Assembly (NCBI RefSeq): GCF_000591055.1
Contig: NC_020388.1
Coordinates: 2,046,001 to 2,110,000 of the forward strand
Source of the DNA: Natronomonas moolapensis 8.8.11
GTDB lineage: Archaea; Halobacteriota; Halobacteria; Halobacteriales; Haloarculaceae
Length of the DNA stretch: 64,000 nucleotides
Reading direction: 5' to 3'
A model generated the notes under the pieces. That model had not been told where the DNA came from. It was given only the letters and a program-made list of their open reading frames with translations, and searched no databases. The translations under genes were made by a program, and so were the position numbers. Shown here one piece after another: positions 55,291-64,000 of this stretch. The number at the start of each line of letters is the position of its first letter. The stretch's first letter is position 1.

Positions 55291-56154
55291 ATGACACGAA
55301 AGGTAGACGCGGTCGAACGCGTCGGCGTCGTCGGTGCCGGGACGATGGGCAGCGGAATCGCACAGGTGTCCGCCATCGCGGGATACGACGTCGTGATGCG
55401 CGACATCGAGACGGAGTACGTCGAAAACGGCTTCGAGACGATCGAGAACAGTCTCGGCCGGCAGGTCGAGAGCGGGGCGATCACCGAGTCGGAGGCCGAG
55501 GCCGCCGAGGCTCGGATCGAGGGGACAACCGACCTCGAGGATCTCGCCGACTGCGACGTCGTCGTCGAGGCCGCCCTCGAGGACATCGACGTCAAACGCG
55601 ACATCTTTTCGGACCTCGACGAGGTGATGAACGACGAGGCTGTCCTCGCGACCAACACGTCGACGCTGTCGATCACGACCATCGCGGCCGCGACGGAACG
55701 CCCCGGATCGGTCCTCGGTCTCCACTTCATGAACCCCGTGCCGGTGATGAAGGGCGTCGAGGTGGTCAACGGCGAGAAGACCGACGGAGACGTTCTCGAG
55801 TTCGCCCACGCCTTCGCCGAGGACCTCGGCAAGGAGACCTGGGAGTCCGACGACAAGCCCGGCTTCGTCACCAACCGCATCCTGATGCCGTGGATCAACG
55901 AGGGGATCCGCGCCTTCGACGAGGGTGTCGCCACGAAAGAAGACATCGACAGCGGCATGACGCTCGGGACGAACGTCCCGATGGGTCCCCTCGAGTTGGC
56001 CGATCACATCGGTCTCGACATCTGTCTGCACGCGAGCGAGACACTCCACGAGGAGTTGGGCGACCGCTACACCCCCGCATACCTGCTCAAACGGAAGGTC
56101 GAGGCGGGCGACCTCGGCAAAAAGACCGGCGAAGGCTTTTATATATACGACTGA
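55291..56154 (+). CDS. 3-Hydroxyacyl-CoA dehydrogenase
   Basis: A 287-residue NAD enzyme: GVVGAGTMGSGIAQVSAIAG, VVVEAALEDIDVKRDIFSDL, TNTSTLSITTIAAATERPGS, GLHFMNPVPVMKGVEVVNGE with the catalytic His, and KPGFVTNRILMPWINEGIRA. Start at ATG 55291; TTTAATCG at ~55260 is a TATA-like box ~30 bp upstream. Divergent from the mutase gene. It fits beta-oxidation or 3-hydroxybutyryl-CoA oxidation. Confidence 0.93.
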   Translation: MTRKVDAVERVGVVGAGTMGSGIAQVSAIAGYDVVMRDIETEYVENGFETIENSLGRQVESGAITESEAEAAEARIEGTTDLEDLADCDVVVEAALEDIDVKRDIFSDLDEVMNDEAVLATNTSTLSITTIAAATERPGSVLGLHFMNPVPVMKGVEVVNGEKTDGDVLEFAHAFAEDLGKETWESDDKPGFVTNRILMPWINEGIRAFDEGVATKEDIDSGMTLGTNVPMGPLELADHIGLDICLHASETLHEELGDRYTPAYLLKRKVEAGDLGKKTGEGFYIYD

Positions 56155-56195
56155 GTCGATCGGGTCGCCTCGGGGCGTCGACCGCCTCGAGGCGC

Positions 56196-57317
56196 TCACT
56201 CCCCGAGGTGTCGTGCGATGACTTCCTTTTGAATCTCCGAGGTACCCTCGTAGATGGTCGTGATCTTCGCGTCCCGGTAGTAGCGCTCGACGTCGAAGTC
56301 CTTCGTGTAGCCGTAGCCGCCGTGGACCTGGACGGCCTCGCTGGCCACGTCGACGGCGGTCTCACTGGCGAAGTATTTCGCCATGCTCGCGGCCATCGCG
56401 TCGACGCCCGCCTCGTTCCGCTCGGCGGCGTCCCGCGTCAACAGCCGGGCGGCCTGGACGTCGGTCGCCATGTCGGCGAGTTTGTGTGCGATCGCCTGGT
56501 GGTCAGCGATGGGGTTGCCGAACTGCTCGCGCTCGTCGGCGTACGCGACGGCGGCCGAAAGCGCAGCGTCGGCGACCCCGACCGCCTGGCTCGCGATGGC
56601 GATCCGACCCCCGGTGAGGATCGAGAAGGCCGATTTAAGCCCCTCGCCGACCTCGGTGAGCCGGTTCGACGCCGGGATCCGGGCGCCATCGAAGCGCAAC
56701 GACGTCGTGTCGCTGGCCCGGAGGCCGAGTTTGTCCTCCTTGTCGCCGACCTCGAGGCCGTCGACGTCTTTCGGGACCAGAAACTGCGTCACCGAGTCGG
56801 GGTCGTCGGGGTCCGTCTTCGCGAAGAGGATGACGACGCCCGAGCGCTTCCCGTTCGTGATCCACTGTTTTTCGCCGTCGATGACGTACTCGTCGCCCTC
56901 TGAGCGGGCGACCGTGGCCATCCCGGCGGGGTTCGACCCCGCTTCGGGCTCCGAGAGCGCGAACGCGCCGATCGGCCGGCCCGAAGCCATCTCGGGCAGC
57001 CACCGCTCTCTGTGTTCGTCGGTGCCGAACGTGGCGATACACGACGTCGCCAGACAGTGCACCGAAAGCGCCGTCGCGACCGAGAGATCGCCCCTCGCCA
57101 GTCGTTCGTTGACGACACTGTAGGTCAGTCGGTCGGCGTCGAAGCCGCCGTATTCCTCGGGGACCGTGAGCCCGGTCAGGTCCAACTCGGCGAGACCGTC
57201 CCAGACGTCCTCGGGGAACGTCTGTGTCGCGTCGGCCTCGGCGGCGGCGGGGCGGACCTCGCGTTCGACGAAGTCGGAAACCGTCTCCTCGATGAGCGAG
57301 CGCTCGCTTGCGGTCAT
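56196..57317 (-). CDS. Acyl-CoA dehydrogenase
   Basis: A 373-residue flavoenzyme: GLTVPEEYGGFDADRLTYSV, FALSEPEAGSNPAGMATVAR, ITNGKRSGVVILFAKTDPDD, VHGGYGYTKDFDVERYYRDA and the catalytic Glu in TTIYEGTSEIQKEVIARHLG. Start at ATG 57317 follows family length; upstream in-frame starts add an odd 16 residues. Convergent with the 3-hydroxyacyl-CoA dehydrogenase, completing an oxidation set. Confidence 0.94.
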   Translation of the reverse strand: MTASERSLIEETVSDFVEREVRPAAAEADATQTFPEDVWDGLAELDLTGLTVPEEYGGFDADRLTYSVVNERLARGDLSVATALSVHCLATSCIATFGTDEHRERWLPEMASGRPIGAFALSEPEAGSNPAGMATVARSEGDEYVIDGEKQWITNGKRSGVVILFAKTDPDDPDSVTQFLVPKDVDGLEVGDKEDKLGLRASDTTSLRFDGARIPASNRLTEVGEGLKSAFSILTGGRIAIASQAVGVADAALSAAVAYADEREQFGNPIADHQAIAHKLADMATDVQAARLLTRDAAERNEAGVDAMAASMAKYFASETAVDVASEAVQVHGGYGYTKDFDVERYYRDAKITTIYEGTSEIQKEVIARHLGE

Positions 57318-57398
57318 GCCCGGTCCTCGGCGGCCACGGACATAATTCGTGTGGATACCACACATCCACCCCCGACGGTTCGATACCGTGCAGGCGGG

Positions 57399-58151
57399 TT
57401 ACACGTAGTCCATGTTTACCTGCGTGATGTTCGCGACCCGCCGGATCGTCGAGAGGATCGCCTCGCGGCGCTCCTCGCCCATCCGGCTCTCGGGACCACA
57501 GACGCAGATCGCCCCCCGAACGGTGTCCCCCCGGTCGAGGACCGGGACGGCGACGCAGACGAACCCCGCGATCCGCTCGCCGCGGTCGACCGCATGGCCA
57601 CGCTCGCGGACGTCCCCGAGTTGCTCGCGGAGGACGTCCGGGTCGGTCACGGTCCGCTTCGTGATCGGCTCGAAGGCCTGCTCGTCGAGCAGCGTTTCGA
57701 GGCGCTCGGAATCGACGTGTGCGAGGATCGCCTTTCCGCCGGCGTTCGCGTACAGCGGCACCCGGGCGCCGGGGTAGGCGGGCAGGTCGACGGCCCCCTC
57801 ACCCTCCGCGACTGCCAACAGCACGCCGTCGCCGCCCTCCTCGACGATCAGTGTCGCCTGTTCGCCGGTCTCCTCGGCTGCGGCAGGCAGCTCCTCGGCG
57901 GCCGCCGTGTAGATTTCGCGCCGCCGACGCCCCCGGTGGCCGATCTCTAAAAAGCGCGTCGAGATCCGGTAGTCGCTGCCCTCCTTGACGACGTGACCGG
58001 TCGAGCGGAGCGCCTGCAGGTAGTCGTGGACCGTACTGACCGGCAACGCCACGGCCTCGGCGAGCTCGGAGACGCCGACCCCATCGCGCTTCGAGAGGGC
58101 GTCGACGATCCGAAGTGCACGCGTCACGGATCGGTTCTTCGGATCTGACAT
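57399..58151 (-). CDS. IclR-family transcriptional regulator
   Basis: A 250-residue protein: winged helix (SVTRALRIVDALSKRDGVGV, SELAEAVALPVSTVHDYLQA) and IclR effector domain ending VANITQVNMDYV. Start at ATG 58151. It lies 81 bp upstream of the acyl-CoA dehydrogenase on the same strand, so it is the likely regulator of this catabolic cluster. Effector unknown. Confidence 0.9.
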   Translation of the reverse strand: MSDPKNRSVTRALRIVDALSKRDGVGVSELAEAVALPVSTVHDYLQALRSTGHVVKEGSDYRISTRFLEIGHRGRRRREIYTAAAEELPAAAEETGEQATLIVEEGGDGVLLAVAEGEGAVDLPAYPGARVPLYANAGGKAILAHVDSERLETLLDEQAFEPITKRTVTDPDVLREQLGDVRERGHAVDRGERIAGFVCVAVPVLDRGDTVRGAICVCGPESRMGEERREAILSTIRRVANITQVNMDYV

Positions 58152-59060
58152 GGCTAACACGACGGCCGGGAGCGAATTAGTCTTTTCGGCACCGTCGAAA
58201 GCTGTTTCGGGTGGACGCACAGGGGGACCGGCCGCTCGTCGGCGTGACCCCCGCTATAGCTATTTTTCCTCTCGTTGGTCCCGGTCTACGGTCTCCAGCG
58301 GAATAGCGTCAGCGCGAACCGGCCCGAGCGTCGACCCGGATTCGACGGAGCCGAAATATGCGCTCGACCGCAATGTCTAACAGTATTAATATTGTTATGA
58401 AATTGTCGGGGCGGCCTGCGTTCCGCGGGCTGGATACATATATGAATAGCCGACCGGCTGAGACGGGCCGGGAACGTCCGATAGTGGGGAGTCGACTGCC
58501 CGTGGTATCTGAGCGTACTGCGTGGGAGGCGGCTTCGACAGCACGGACCTGCACGACGGGGCCGACGGGACCGGCGGTGCTCCGGCCGACGAACCAGATA
58601 GTATACGAATTCTTATATACATATTGTATTTATATATCTTCCCGAAGCGTACCCGAACGCGTCCGACAGCGCGGTGGTGTCCCGAACGACGCTACCGGGG
58701 GCGGCATCGAGCGTGTTTTCCGGCGCAGCGTCTCCCCGTGGGCGTTTTGGGGGATAGTGCACGGGCGTGCCCCGAGTGTAGTCGGCGTGGTCAGCGTGAC
58801 ACCGGTGTATACGAGTCGACTCCGGCACGTCGGGATTGAGCACCGACCGGGCCGCCACGGCGGTTGAGCAGGTCGGCTCTTTGCGGTTACAAACTGGGCG
58901 GGATCGTACCGGATGTCCGGGCGTGCGCCCACCACGGATATTTCTAAATATTAGTATATTTTGACTGTAATATAAATAATATTATATTTTTGGCTGTGAG
59001 GAATGTCCCCTGTCGTTCCGAAGCGAAAAACGGTAAACCGCTCGCCGCACTGCGTTCCGT
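58152..59060. other. Gene-free, AT-rich intergenic region
   Basis: 909 bp without an accepted gene. AT-rich stretches include 58381-58400 (CAGTATTAATATTGTTATG), 58603-58642 (a tract of TATA-like units) and 58936-58990 (AATATTAGTATATTTTGA and ATAATATTATATTTTT). No hairpin ends or transposase were found. It may be decayed foreign DNA or a long regulatory region. Confidence 0.5.
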
Positions 59061-61547
59061 ATGGAGTATCACGAGGCGGCGAACTTCCTGTTCGACCTCC
59101 GCCGGTACCCCTCCCGGGCGGGGGTAGCGCCGACTCGGCGGTTGCTCGAGCATCTCGAGGTCGGAGACCCGCCGTTCCGAGTCGTCCAGGTCGGGGGCTC
59201 GAACGGGAAAGGTAGCACCGCCCGCATGGTCGGATCCGTCCTCCGCGAGGCGGGCTACGACGTCGGGCTCTACACCTCCCCGCACCTCGATGACATCCGC
59301 GAGCGGGTCCGGATCGACGGCCGCCCGGTCACGAAACGTGCCGTCCGCGAGTACGTCCGGGCAATCCGGCCGTACGTCCGCGAGCAGACGCCCGGCGGCG
59401 CTCCGCCGACGTTCTTCGAAGCCGTCACGGGGCTCGCCGTCCACGCGTTCGCCCGGGCCGGTGTCGACGTCGCCGTCCTCGAGGTCGGCATCGGTGGCGA
59501 GCACGACGCGACGAGCGCGCTCTCGCCCGAGGCGGCGGCCGTCACGAACGTCACACTGGAGCACGCCGACCTCCTCGGCGACACGATCGAGGAGATCGCG
59601 AGGGACAAAGCCGCGATCGCGCCCCCGGATCGCCCTCTCGTGACGGCCGCCGACGGCGTGGCCCTCGGCTCGATCACCGGGACCGCCGGCGAAACGCTCC
59701 GCGTCGGATCCGCCGGAGACGACGTCGATATCGCCGTCTCGACGGCTGGCAGAGTCGGCGTCGAACAGGACGTCACCGTCGAGGCCGACGGGTGGTGCGT
59801 CGGGACGCGGCTCCCGCTTTTGGGCGAACACCAGTGTCGGAACGCCGGCGTCGCGGCCGCCCTCTGCCGGCAGGTCGGGGACGTCGCAATCGAGGACATA
59901 GAGCGGGGGCTCCGGAACGCCCACTGGCCCGGGCGCTTCGAGGTCATGGAGCGTGACCCCCTCGTCGTCCTCGACGGGGCGCACAACCCCGGCAGTTGCG
60001 CCGGCGTCGAGAGAACGCTCTCGACGTTCGAGTTCGACGACCTCCATCTCGTCTTCGGCGCGATGGCGGAAAAGGACATCGCAGGGATGGCGTCGGCGTT
60101 ACCGGCACCGGCGACTGTCTACGCGTGTCGGCCCGACATCGGCCGCGCCGAGACGGCGGACTCGGTCGCCGCCGTTTTCGAAGCCGACGGGCGGGCGAGT
60201 CGAGTCGAGACGGTCGACCGCGTCGCGTCGGCGCTCGACGCCGCCCTCGAGGCCGCCGATCCCGAGGACGCCGTCGTCGCCTGCGGTTCGCTGTTCGTCG
60301 TCGCCGAGGCCCGGCGGCGCTGGACCACGAGTGCCGTCGCGAGTTCGGTCGAGGACGTGGCGACGGCCGCAGCGGCTCTGCGTCGGGCCGATGTCGCCGA
60401 CGACGAGATCGAACGCGTCGGCGCCGACGCCGTCCACGAAGTCGTCACCGTCCGCGCGAGTCCGCAAGCGGCGGCGCGTCTCGACCGGGCGTTCCGTTCG
60501 GCCGGCGGCGAGTGTGCGGTGTCAGCCCTCGAGGCACGCCCGCACGAACTCGTCGAGGCGGTCCTGACGGGGACGCACGCGCAGTTCGATCGGCTGCTCG
60601 GGCACCTCGAAGCGCGCGCACCGGGGCTTTCGGCCGTTGCCGACGCGATCGAGCGCGAACTCGGCCACCGGCCGGTCCCGGAAGGCGGCCCGGGGGATGC
60701 GGGCGCCCCCGAGTCGGGAGGTGCGGATCACGCCTGGCCGGACGGCACCGCCGTCATGGGCATCCTGAACGTGACGCCCGACTCCTTTTACGACGGCGGC
60801 CGCTACGAGGCGCTCGAGGACGCCATCGACCGGGCCGAGGGACTGGTCGACGCCGGGGCGGACATCGTCGACGTCGGCGGCGAGTCGACGCGTCCGGATG
60901 CCGACCCCGTCCCGACGGAGACGGAACTCGAGCGGGTCGTCCCGGTCGTCGAGGCGCTCGCGGACGCCGACGCTGCCGTCTCGGTCGACACCAGAAAGGC
61001 ACCCGTCGCGCGCGCCGCCCTGGACGCAGGTGCCGACGTCCTCAACGACGTTTCCGGGCTGGAGGACCCGGAGATGCGGCTCGTCGCCGCCGAATACGAC
61101 GTTCCGGTCGTGGTCATGCATTCGATCGAGACGCCGGTCGACCCGAGCACGGACATCGACTACGACGACGTGGTTTCCGACACCCTCGATGCGCTCTCCG
61201 AGCGCGTCCTCCTCGCCGAGAAGGCCGGGCTGGATCGCTCACAGATCATCGTCGATCCGGGCCTCGGGTTCGGCAAATCCGCCGCCGAGAGCTTCGAGTT
61301 GCTCGGCCGACTCGGCGAGTTCCGGTCGCTCGGCTGTCCGGTGTTGGTCGGCCACTCCCGGAAGTCGATGTTCGGATTGGTCGACCGAGGCGACCCCGAG
61401 GAACGCCTCGCGGCGACCGTCGCCGCGAGCGCACTGGCGGCCGAGCGCGGTGCGGATATCGTCCGGGTCCACGACGTCGCCGAGAACGTCGCCGCAGTGA
61501 AGACGGCGGCCGCAGCGGCGGAGCCGGGCCGTTTCGAGCGGGACTGA
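59061..61547 (+). CDS. folCP: Bifunctional folylpolyglutamate/dihydrofolate synthase - dihydropteroate synthase fusion
   Basis: An 828-residue two-enzyme fusion. FolC part (1-~420): ATP loop QVGGSNGKGSTARMVGSVLR, YTSPHLDDIRERVRIDG, and DGAHNPGSCAGVERTL. FolP part (~565-828): MGILNVTPDSFYDGGRYE, DVGGESTRPDADPVPTETEL, NDVSGLEDPEMR, and VLVGHSRKSMFG. A ~140-residue linker (about 425-560) with two small alpha/beta units joins them. The FolCP fusion is known from Haloferax. GlyA and FolD in this window use the cofactor made here. Confidence 0.95.
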   Translation: MEYHEAANFLFDLRRYPSRAGVAPTRRLLEHLEVGDPPFRVVQVGGSNGKGSTARMVGSVLREAGYDVGLYTSPHLDDIRERVRIDGRPVTKRAVREYVRAIRPYVREQTPGGAPPTFFEAVTGLAVHAFARAGVDVAVLEVGIGGEHDATSALSPEAAAVTNVTLEHADLLGDTIEEIARDKAAIAPPDRPLVTAADGVALGSITGTAGETLRVGSAGDDVDIAVSTAGRVGVEQDVTVEADGWCVGTRLPLLGEHQCRNAGVAAALCRQVGDVAIEDIERGLRNAHWPGRFEVMERDPLVVLDGAHNPGSCAGVERTLSTFEFDDLHLVFGAMAEKDIAGMASALPAPATVYACRPDIGRAETADSVAAVFEADGRASRVETVDRVASALDAALEAADPEDAVVACGSLFVVAEARRRWTTSAVASSVEDVATAAAALRRADVADDEIERVGADAVHEVVTVRASPQAAARLDRAFRSAGGECAVSALEARPHELVEAVLTGTHAQFDRLLGHLEARAPGLSAVADAIERELGHRPVPEGGPGDAGAPESGGADHAWPDGTAVMGILNVTPDSFYDGGRYEALEDAIDRAEGLVDAGADIVDVGGESTRPDADPVPTETELERVVPVVEALADADAAVSVDTRKAPVARAALDAGADVLNDVSGLEDPEMRLVAAEYDVPVVVMHSIETPVDPSTDIDYDDVVSDTLDALSERVLLAEKAGLDRSQIIVDPGLGFGKSAAESFELLGRLGEFRSLGCPVLVGHSRKSMFGLVDRGDPEERLAATVAASALAAERGADIVRVHDVAENVAAVKTAAAAAEPGRFERD

Positions 61548-61571
61548 CGCGACGGCGGCCCGCATGGAAGC

Positions 61572-62627
61572 TCAGCGCGCGCCGACGCCAGCCTCGCGGA
61601 ACAGCTCGACGTACTGGCCGGTGACTGCGGCGTGGTCGAACCCCTGGAAGGTGGTGTCGACGTCGCGGAATCCGAAGGTCCACGACTCCGAGATCGCGCC
61701 GTCGAGGGCGTCGGGGTCGGTCACCCTCATCCCGCGATCGCGGCGCTCAACGAGTTCGTGGGCGCTCGAGTCGCTCTGGAATTCGACGACGCCGACACAG
61801 CCGCAGGCCAGCGCCCACAGCAGTTCCCGGGCGAATGTCTGTCGCCGGGCCGTCTGGACGAACGTGTGGGCGCCCCGGTAGACGGCGATCCGCTCTTCGC
61901 GGGGACAGTCGCCGACGAACTCGATGCGGTCGTCGAGCCGGAGGTCTCTGGCCTGTGTCTCGAAGGCGGCCCGCTCGGGACCGTCGCCGACCACCGTCGC
62001 CGTCCACTCGCCCGCCTCACGGAGCTCTGCGAGCGCGAGGAGGAGGTCCTCGAGGTTCGAGTCGTCGTCGAGACGGGCCGCGAAGGCGACGTCGACGCGC
62101 TCGCCGGGGTCGGTCGCCGTGATCGTCGGGAAGTCGATCCCGCCGGGGACGACGGTCGTGTTCGCCTCGCTCGCGCCGTACTCGCGGACGCGCGTCCGCT
62201 GGTGCTCGGAGGGGGTAACGACCCGCGTCGGCAGGCTCGACGCCGGCCCGACCCACTCCGAACCGGACACGTCGGGCTCGTCACCGTACCAGTCGACGAA
62301 AAGCGGCACCCGAGCCAGCCGCGCGCCGAGCCACGCCGAGAGGACCGCCCCGGGCGGGTCGGCCGACGCCACGACGAGATCCGGCCCGTATCGAACGAGC
62401 AGCCCCGGGAGTCGGCTGTAATACAGCGCCGGGTGCTCGAAGGTGACGCCCTCGTGTTCGAGGCCGTCGATGTCGATCCGTCGCCCCGAGGTCTCCCACC
62501 AGGGTAGACAGTAGATCCGGACCTCGTGGCCGCGGTCGTCCAGCGCCGCGGCGAGTCGCCGGAGCCGAGCCGCGCCGGCGCGCTCCGATTGGGGCGGTGG
62601 ATCCCTGAAGACGACCGCGATTCGCAT
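61572..62627 (-). CDS. Glycosyltransferase, GT4/GT1 family
   Basis: A 351-residue GT-B fold enzyme: MRIAVVFRDPPPQSERAGAA start, GPDLVVASADPPGAVLSAWL, VVPGGIDFPTITATDPGERV and the nucleotide-sugar region FVGDCPREERIAVYRGAHTF. It probably adds a sugar to a lipid, polymer or protein glycan. Its start faces the remnant S9 gene across 86 bp. Confidence 0.85.
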   Translation of the reverse strand: MRIAVVFRDPPPQSERAGAARLRRLAAALDDRGHEVRIYCLPWWETSGRRIDIDGLEHEGVTFEHPALYYSRLPGLLVRYGPDLVVASADPPGAVLSAWLGARLARVPLFVDWYGDEPDVSGSEWVGPASSLPTRVVTPSEHQRTRVREYGASEANTTVVPGGIDFPTITATDPGERVDVAFAARLDDDSNLEDLLLALAELREAGEWTATVVGDGPERAAFETQARDLRLDDRIEFVGDCPREERIAVYRGAHTFVQTARRQTFARELLWALACGCVGVVEFQSDSSAHELVERRDRGMRVTDPDALDGAISESWTFGFRDVDTTFQGFDHAAVTGQYVELFREAGVGAR

Positions 62628-62713
62628 ACGACGGCCGACGGCGGCCGCTGTCAAAAATGGCCCGGAACGACGCGGGGCGAACGGCTATCATCCGTCGGCC
62701 CGACTGATCCGAC

Positions 62714-63079
62714 GTGTACGAGTACGACATCGAGCGATACCTGAACGTGCGTAGCGTCTTCGGGGCGTCGTTTCGGGCCGACGGGACGCTCTCGTTTCGG
62801 ATGAACACGACCGGCACGCCGCAGGTGTGGACGATGCCGGAGGCGGTCTCGCCGATCAACTCGATAGGTCGGATCGAAGCGCCGCTTTTTGTCCTCCACG
62901 GCGAGAACGACCCCCGGGTCCCGGTCGACGAGGCCAGACAGGTCGCCGAGGCCGCCGAGACCGCGGGCGTCCCCGTCGAGACGCTGGTCTTCGGGGACGA
63001 GGGCCACGGCATCTCGAAGCGCGAAAACCGAATCGAGACCTACGCCGCAGTCGTCGAGTTCCTCGACGTGTACGTGTGA
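62714..63079 (+). pseudogene. S9-family peptidase with ~480-residue internal deletion
   Basis: The frame starts with the N terminus of a haloarchaeal prolyl-oligopeptidase (YDIERYLNVRSVFGASFRAD to GTPQVW) and after ~46 residues jumps straight into the C-terminal alpha/beta-hydrolase end (SPINSIGRIEAPLFVLHGEN, DPRVPVDEARQ, GDEGHGISKRENRIET). The normal protein is ~600 residues. The catalytic Ser motif is gone; the Asp and His remain. GTG start at 62714. The stop codon lies within the left end of a mobile element. Confidence 0.85.
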
Positions 63080-63412
63080 CATCCTCCCGCGCCTAAAGGC
63101 GCGGGCCTCCCACCCGGTGTTGACCGGGCAGGTCAATCCTGAACGTTGGGAGTCTCAGGTTTGCTGGACAGTCAGCCAGTGGCTCTGCCACGAAGCCGTT
63201 ACTCGTACCCGCTGAAGGGCTTCGAGATAGCTGATTGTTTTACGACTGTCGGCGTGGTCGGTTTACTTTTTGATTCCGGTTAGAAACCGTGGCAAACACC
63301 GAGTCAACTGCCAGTTCCCCACGCACAATTATACGTACTGTGTCTATACATAAACTTTTCTCGGATTCATCTGGTGGCTAAAGCCACCAGTATTCTCCTT
63401 GTATCTCTATAA
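63076..63412 (+). mobile_element. Transposase-less IS200/IS605-like element (PATE-like), copy 2
   Basis: A 337-bp copy of the element at 20645-20980: left end GTGACATCCTCCCGCG with hairpin GCGCC-TAAA-GGCGC, right end GGTGGC-TAAA-GCCACC and CTTGTATCTCTATAA. By eye most positions agree with copy 1 across the full length, including CAGTCAGCCAGTGGCT. Its TGA (63077-63079) supplies the stop of the S9 remnant. No coding sequence. Confidence 0.8.
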
Positions 63413-63522
63413 ATACGAGAGCGTCGCCTCCCCGAGGTGTACGCTCCTCGGCGACGACCGGCGTCTCCCCCTCCTCAGGCGAAGGGGGAACGGTTTTGCA
63501 TCGGCAACCCGTAGATCGATCT

Positions 63523-64000
63523 ATGTACGTCCGGGATGCGAAGAACCGCGATGAGGCCTGGCTGTTAGAGCACATCGAGGCGATGGACCTGGACGAGACG
63601 GCGTTTCGGTCCCGCGATTACGTCATCGGCGTCGACGAGGAATCGAACGCCCGCGCCGGGTTCGGTCGGATCCGGCTCCACAAGGGCGATGGCGACGGCG
63701 AGGGGATCTGCGAGTTGACGAGCATCGGCGTGTTGGACGGCTGGACCGGCAACGGCGTCGGAGCCCACGTCGTCGAACGGCTCGTCGACGGGGCCGAGAC
63801 GGAGGGGTTCGATCGCGTCTACTCGCTCACGAGCGCCCACGAGTACCTCGCCCAGTTCGGGTTCGAAGCGGTCCCCGAACCCGAGTTGCCGGACGCTCTC
63901 GTCGAACGCCTCGAAACCAAACGCGAGCGACTCGACCCCGACGCCGTCCCGATGGCGATCGACACCGACAGCTTCCGGATGCCGGATCGGCTCCGCGAGC
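63523..64000 (+). CDS. GNAT-family N-acetyltransferase (truncated by window)
   Basis: ATG at 63523 opens 159 codons that continue past the window. N-terminal MYVRDAKNRDEAWLLEHIEA, then YVIGVDEESNARAGFGRIRL and the acetyl-CoA loop region IGVLDGWTGNGVGAHVVERL, with YLAQFGFEAVPEPELPDALV near the end. The fold is GNAT; the substrate is not evident. Confidence 0.8.
   Translation, partial: MYVRDAKNRDEAWLLEHIEAMDLDETAFRSRDYVIGVDEESNARAGFGRIRLHKGDGDGEGICELTSIGVLDGWTGNGVGAHVVERLVDGAETEGFDRVYSLTSAHEYLAQFGFEAVPEPELPDALVERLETKRERLDPDAVPMAIDTDSFRMPDRLRE

Overview
The window is chromosomal DNA from a haloarchaeon (class Halobacteria). The evidence is high GC with strong GC bias at third codon positions, very acidic proteins, TATA boxes about 25-30 bp upstream of start codons (leaderless-type promoters), and archaeal or haloarchaeal marker genes: G1P dehydrogenase EgsA, SRP19, Gar1, Trm5, CetZ tubulins, a HalX response regulator, TbsP, FolCP and a PGF-CTERM protein. 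I count about 57 protein genes or gene remnants and one tRNA-Thr(CGT). No rRNA, CRISPR array or intact transposase is visible.

Layout. 1-7 kb: 3' -truncated YcaO gene, TbsP regulator, then one-carbon metabolism (glyA, folD) with a DoxX protein, a CoA-disulfide-reductase-type flavoprotein and a NUDIX hydrolase. 7-14 kb: zinc-ribbon protein, asparaginase, PadR regulator, DUF357, Trm5, tRNA-Thr, a large DUF2298 membrane protein. 14-19.3 kb: divergent btuCD/btuF cobalamin-type uptake locus, srp19-gar1 pair, presenilin-like protease with an acidic tandem repeat. 19.3-25 kb: a scarred region with ornithine cyclodeaminase, a KorB beta subunit without its alpha partner, a SufB without SufC/SufD, and several transposase-less IS200/IS605-like elements or element ends. 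25-31 kb: DUF7545-type protein, thioredoxin reductase, RND/MMPL exporter plus COG1361 partner, dead UspA gene.

31-41 kb: an actin-family (salactin/volactin-like) gene followed by two membrane-protein genes; exported protein, NIF3-like protein, EgsA, a sugar-nucleotide-type SDR; then a tandem pair of CetZ tubulin-family genes, preceded by frameshifted gene remnants. 41-46.4 kb: signalling cluster (HalX response regulator, PAS-GAF-Bat regulator, histidine kinase, HTH protein). 47-58 kb: acyl-CoA metabolism (thiolase + OB-fold partner, AMP-forming acyl-CoA synthetase, MaoC hydratase, methylmalonyl-CoA mutase large subunit, 3-hydroxyacyl-CoA dehydrogenase, acyl-CoA dehydrogenase, IclR regulator). 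59-64 kb: FolCP folate fusion, glycosyltransferase, an internally deleted S9 peptidase abutting a second copy of the same ~336-bp mobile element seen at 20.6 kb, and a truncated GNAT gene.

The most interesting signals are the actin + double-CetZ cytoskeletal neighbourhood, the family of transposase-less palindrome-ended elements and their association with broken genes, the orphan KorB and SufB subunits, and short perfect palindromes lying on the transcription start regions of tbsP and the DUF357 gene. All functional calls are from reading the sequence; no database search was run.
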